Below are positions 63,302 through 64,000 of a stretch of DNA of 64,000 bases, in pieces. Position 1 is the first letter of the stretch. Each line of letters starts with the position of its first letter. This stretch comes from Tumidithrix helvetica. Lineage in GTDB: Bacteria > Cyanobacteriota > Cyanobacteriia > Pseudanabaenales > Pseudanabaenaceae. The position numbers were made by a program, and so were the translations under genes. The stretch covers positions 103,473-167,472 of the forward strand of contig NZ_CBDDRA010000010.1 in the NCBI RefSeq assembly GCF_965232925.1, read 5' to 3'. The notes below the pieces were generated by a model. It was not told the DNA's origin and searched no databases. It saw only the letters and a program-made list of their open reading frames with translations.

Positions 63302-63664
63302 CTAGAATTTAGATATTTCGTCTTCAAATTGGGACAAACTTCTTGCCTGTTGTAAGGTGCGTTTGGTGATGCGATCGCAGGCTAGATCGAAAAACTCAAC
63401 AACCAAAGGATCGACAATCTCATAAAAAGCGCTGGTTCCCTTGGTTTGGCGAGACAAAATGCCAGCCTGCGTCAGCATCTTAAGATGTTTTGAGAGGTTT
63501 GCTTGCCCCAGTCCAGTTGCTTCGGTGAGTTGTAAGACATTCATTGGTCCCGATCGCAAAGATTGCAAAATTTGCAACCGCGTTACCTCAGAAATTCCTT
63601 TGAAATAATCTGCAACGGAAGCAAGAACAAACGCAGAAACCATTGCCTCTGTGGACTTGGGCAT
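63302..63664 (-). CDS. ArsR/SmtB-family transcription regulator
   Basis: 120 residues with a winged helix: SEVTRLQILQSLRSGPMNVLQL, then GLGQANLSKHLKMLTQAGIL (the recognition helix) and an RQTKGTSAFYEI wing. The typical metal-binding ELCV(C)DL of SmtB is absent, so the signal is not known. It leads the pentapeptide-repeat gene and may control it. Confidence 0.88.
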   Translation of the reverse strand: MPKSTEAMVSAFVLASVADYFKGISEVTRLQILQSLRSGPMNVLQLTEATGLGQANLSKHLKMLTQAGILSRQTKGTSAFYEIVDPLVVEFFDLACDRITKRTLQQARSLSQFEDEISKF

Positions 63665-63862
63665 AATTTTAACTTAGATCTAAAAACTTCATAGCTATAT
63701 AATAATTTAACAAGTGCCATTATTTTAAAATCTACTTAAAAATTAAATAAAGAGCGCGATCTCGTAAACATGCCAGACTACACTAAACTCTTTACAGATC
63801 TTACATTTGCACTGCCCTTTGCTATCGCTCTCAGAAACTATGAAGTCCCAACTGGGAGCATC

Positions 63863-64000
63863 TCAATTAGGCACTGAGTAAATATACTTAGGGGCATAGA
63901 AATAACCGTTGAGGTAAGCACAACGATGCTTCAAGACTTGAGCAACATTGTGACGGTTCCATTGAGCACCAGAAATCTTGACCCGACGACCAATCTGTTT
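63863..64000 (-). mobile_element. Transposase C-terminal end, ISKra4-like
   Basis: The frame is open to the right edge and encodes KQIGRRVKISGAQWNRHNVA, then QVLKHRCAYLNGYFYAPKY and a stop. The pattern QVLxHRCAYLNG is that of the end of ISKra4-type transposases as I recall. The rest is outside the window. Confidence 0.55.

Noticed and set aside
1..64000. tRNA and rRNA genes
   Set aside because: No T-loop GTTCRAnYC with matching acceptor stem and no rRNA-like stretch was found in the intergenic regions by eye.

Overview
The window is cyanobacterial chromosome. It carries many copies of the GCGATCGC (HIP1) octamer and a set of photosynthesis genes: psaK (photosystem I), chlH (Mg-chelatase), hemL (tetrapyrrole precursor) and a CpcT-type phycobilin lyase. 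Other housekeeping genes are mfd, phoU, rimO, hflX, cysH, a pilD-type prepilin peptidase, a PilB-like ATPase and potA/potD. I cannot name the species from sequence alone. No rRNA, tRNA or CRISPR array was seen.

Left part (1-14 kb): after the end of a solute:sodium symporter comes a dense defence island. A winged-helix/SWIM zinc-finger gene (598-2241, minus), a WGR plus HEAT/ARM-repeat gene (8871-12140, minus) and a retron-type reverse transcriptase (12527-13984, plus) match, from memory of the published retron classification, the three proteins of a type XIII retron. Directly upstream of the reverse transcriptase I can fold a complete msr-msd: paired a1/a2 ends, small msr hairpins and a long msd hairpin. 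Between the SWIM and WGR genes lies a second system: a Cas4-like nuclease and a long, apparently catalytic prokaryotic Argonaute in one operon. This operon is divergent from an XRE repressor/ImmA-IrrE peptidase pair, and the shared promoter region holds three copies of a likely operator. Toxin-antitoxin debris and a PD-(D/E)XK nuclease fill the rest. The retron thus looks interrupted by, or assembled around, an Argonaute module.

Middle (14-39 kb): small palindromic mobile elements (MITEs), phoU, mfd, small conserved cyanobacterial genes, hemL and chlH. The 3' end of chlH, with its terminator, is duplicated 2,123 bp away. Between the two copies sits a cassette with an hsdS fragment, a RelE-type pair and a DUF433/DUF5615 pair. 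Further on are an LRR protein, hflX, an AAA-ATPase/TOPRIM-like pair (possible defence), rimO and an O-methyltransferase.

Right part (39-64 kb): a vWA-TM-OmpA protein, psaK, a second WGR protein fused to a beta-propeller, a metal ABC ATPase behind a Zur-like box, pilD, TPR proteins, peroxiredoxin Q, the CpcT-type lyase, cysH and a degenerate P-type ATPase that has lost its catalytic motifs. Then comes decayed DNA: a RAYT transposase relic and REP hairpin that cut a phosphoglycerate mutase gene, a three-gene operon headed by a deaminase-fold protein, a truncated VapC and an intact MazEF-like pair. The window ends with a PilB-like ATPase, potA/potD, a blue-copper protein, an ArsR/pentapeptide-repeat operon and the tail of a transposase.
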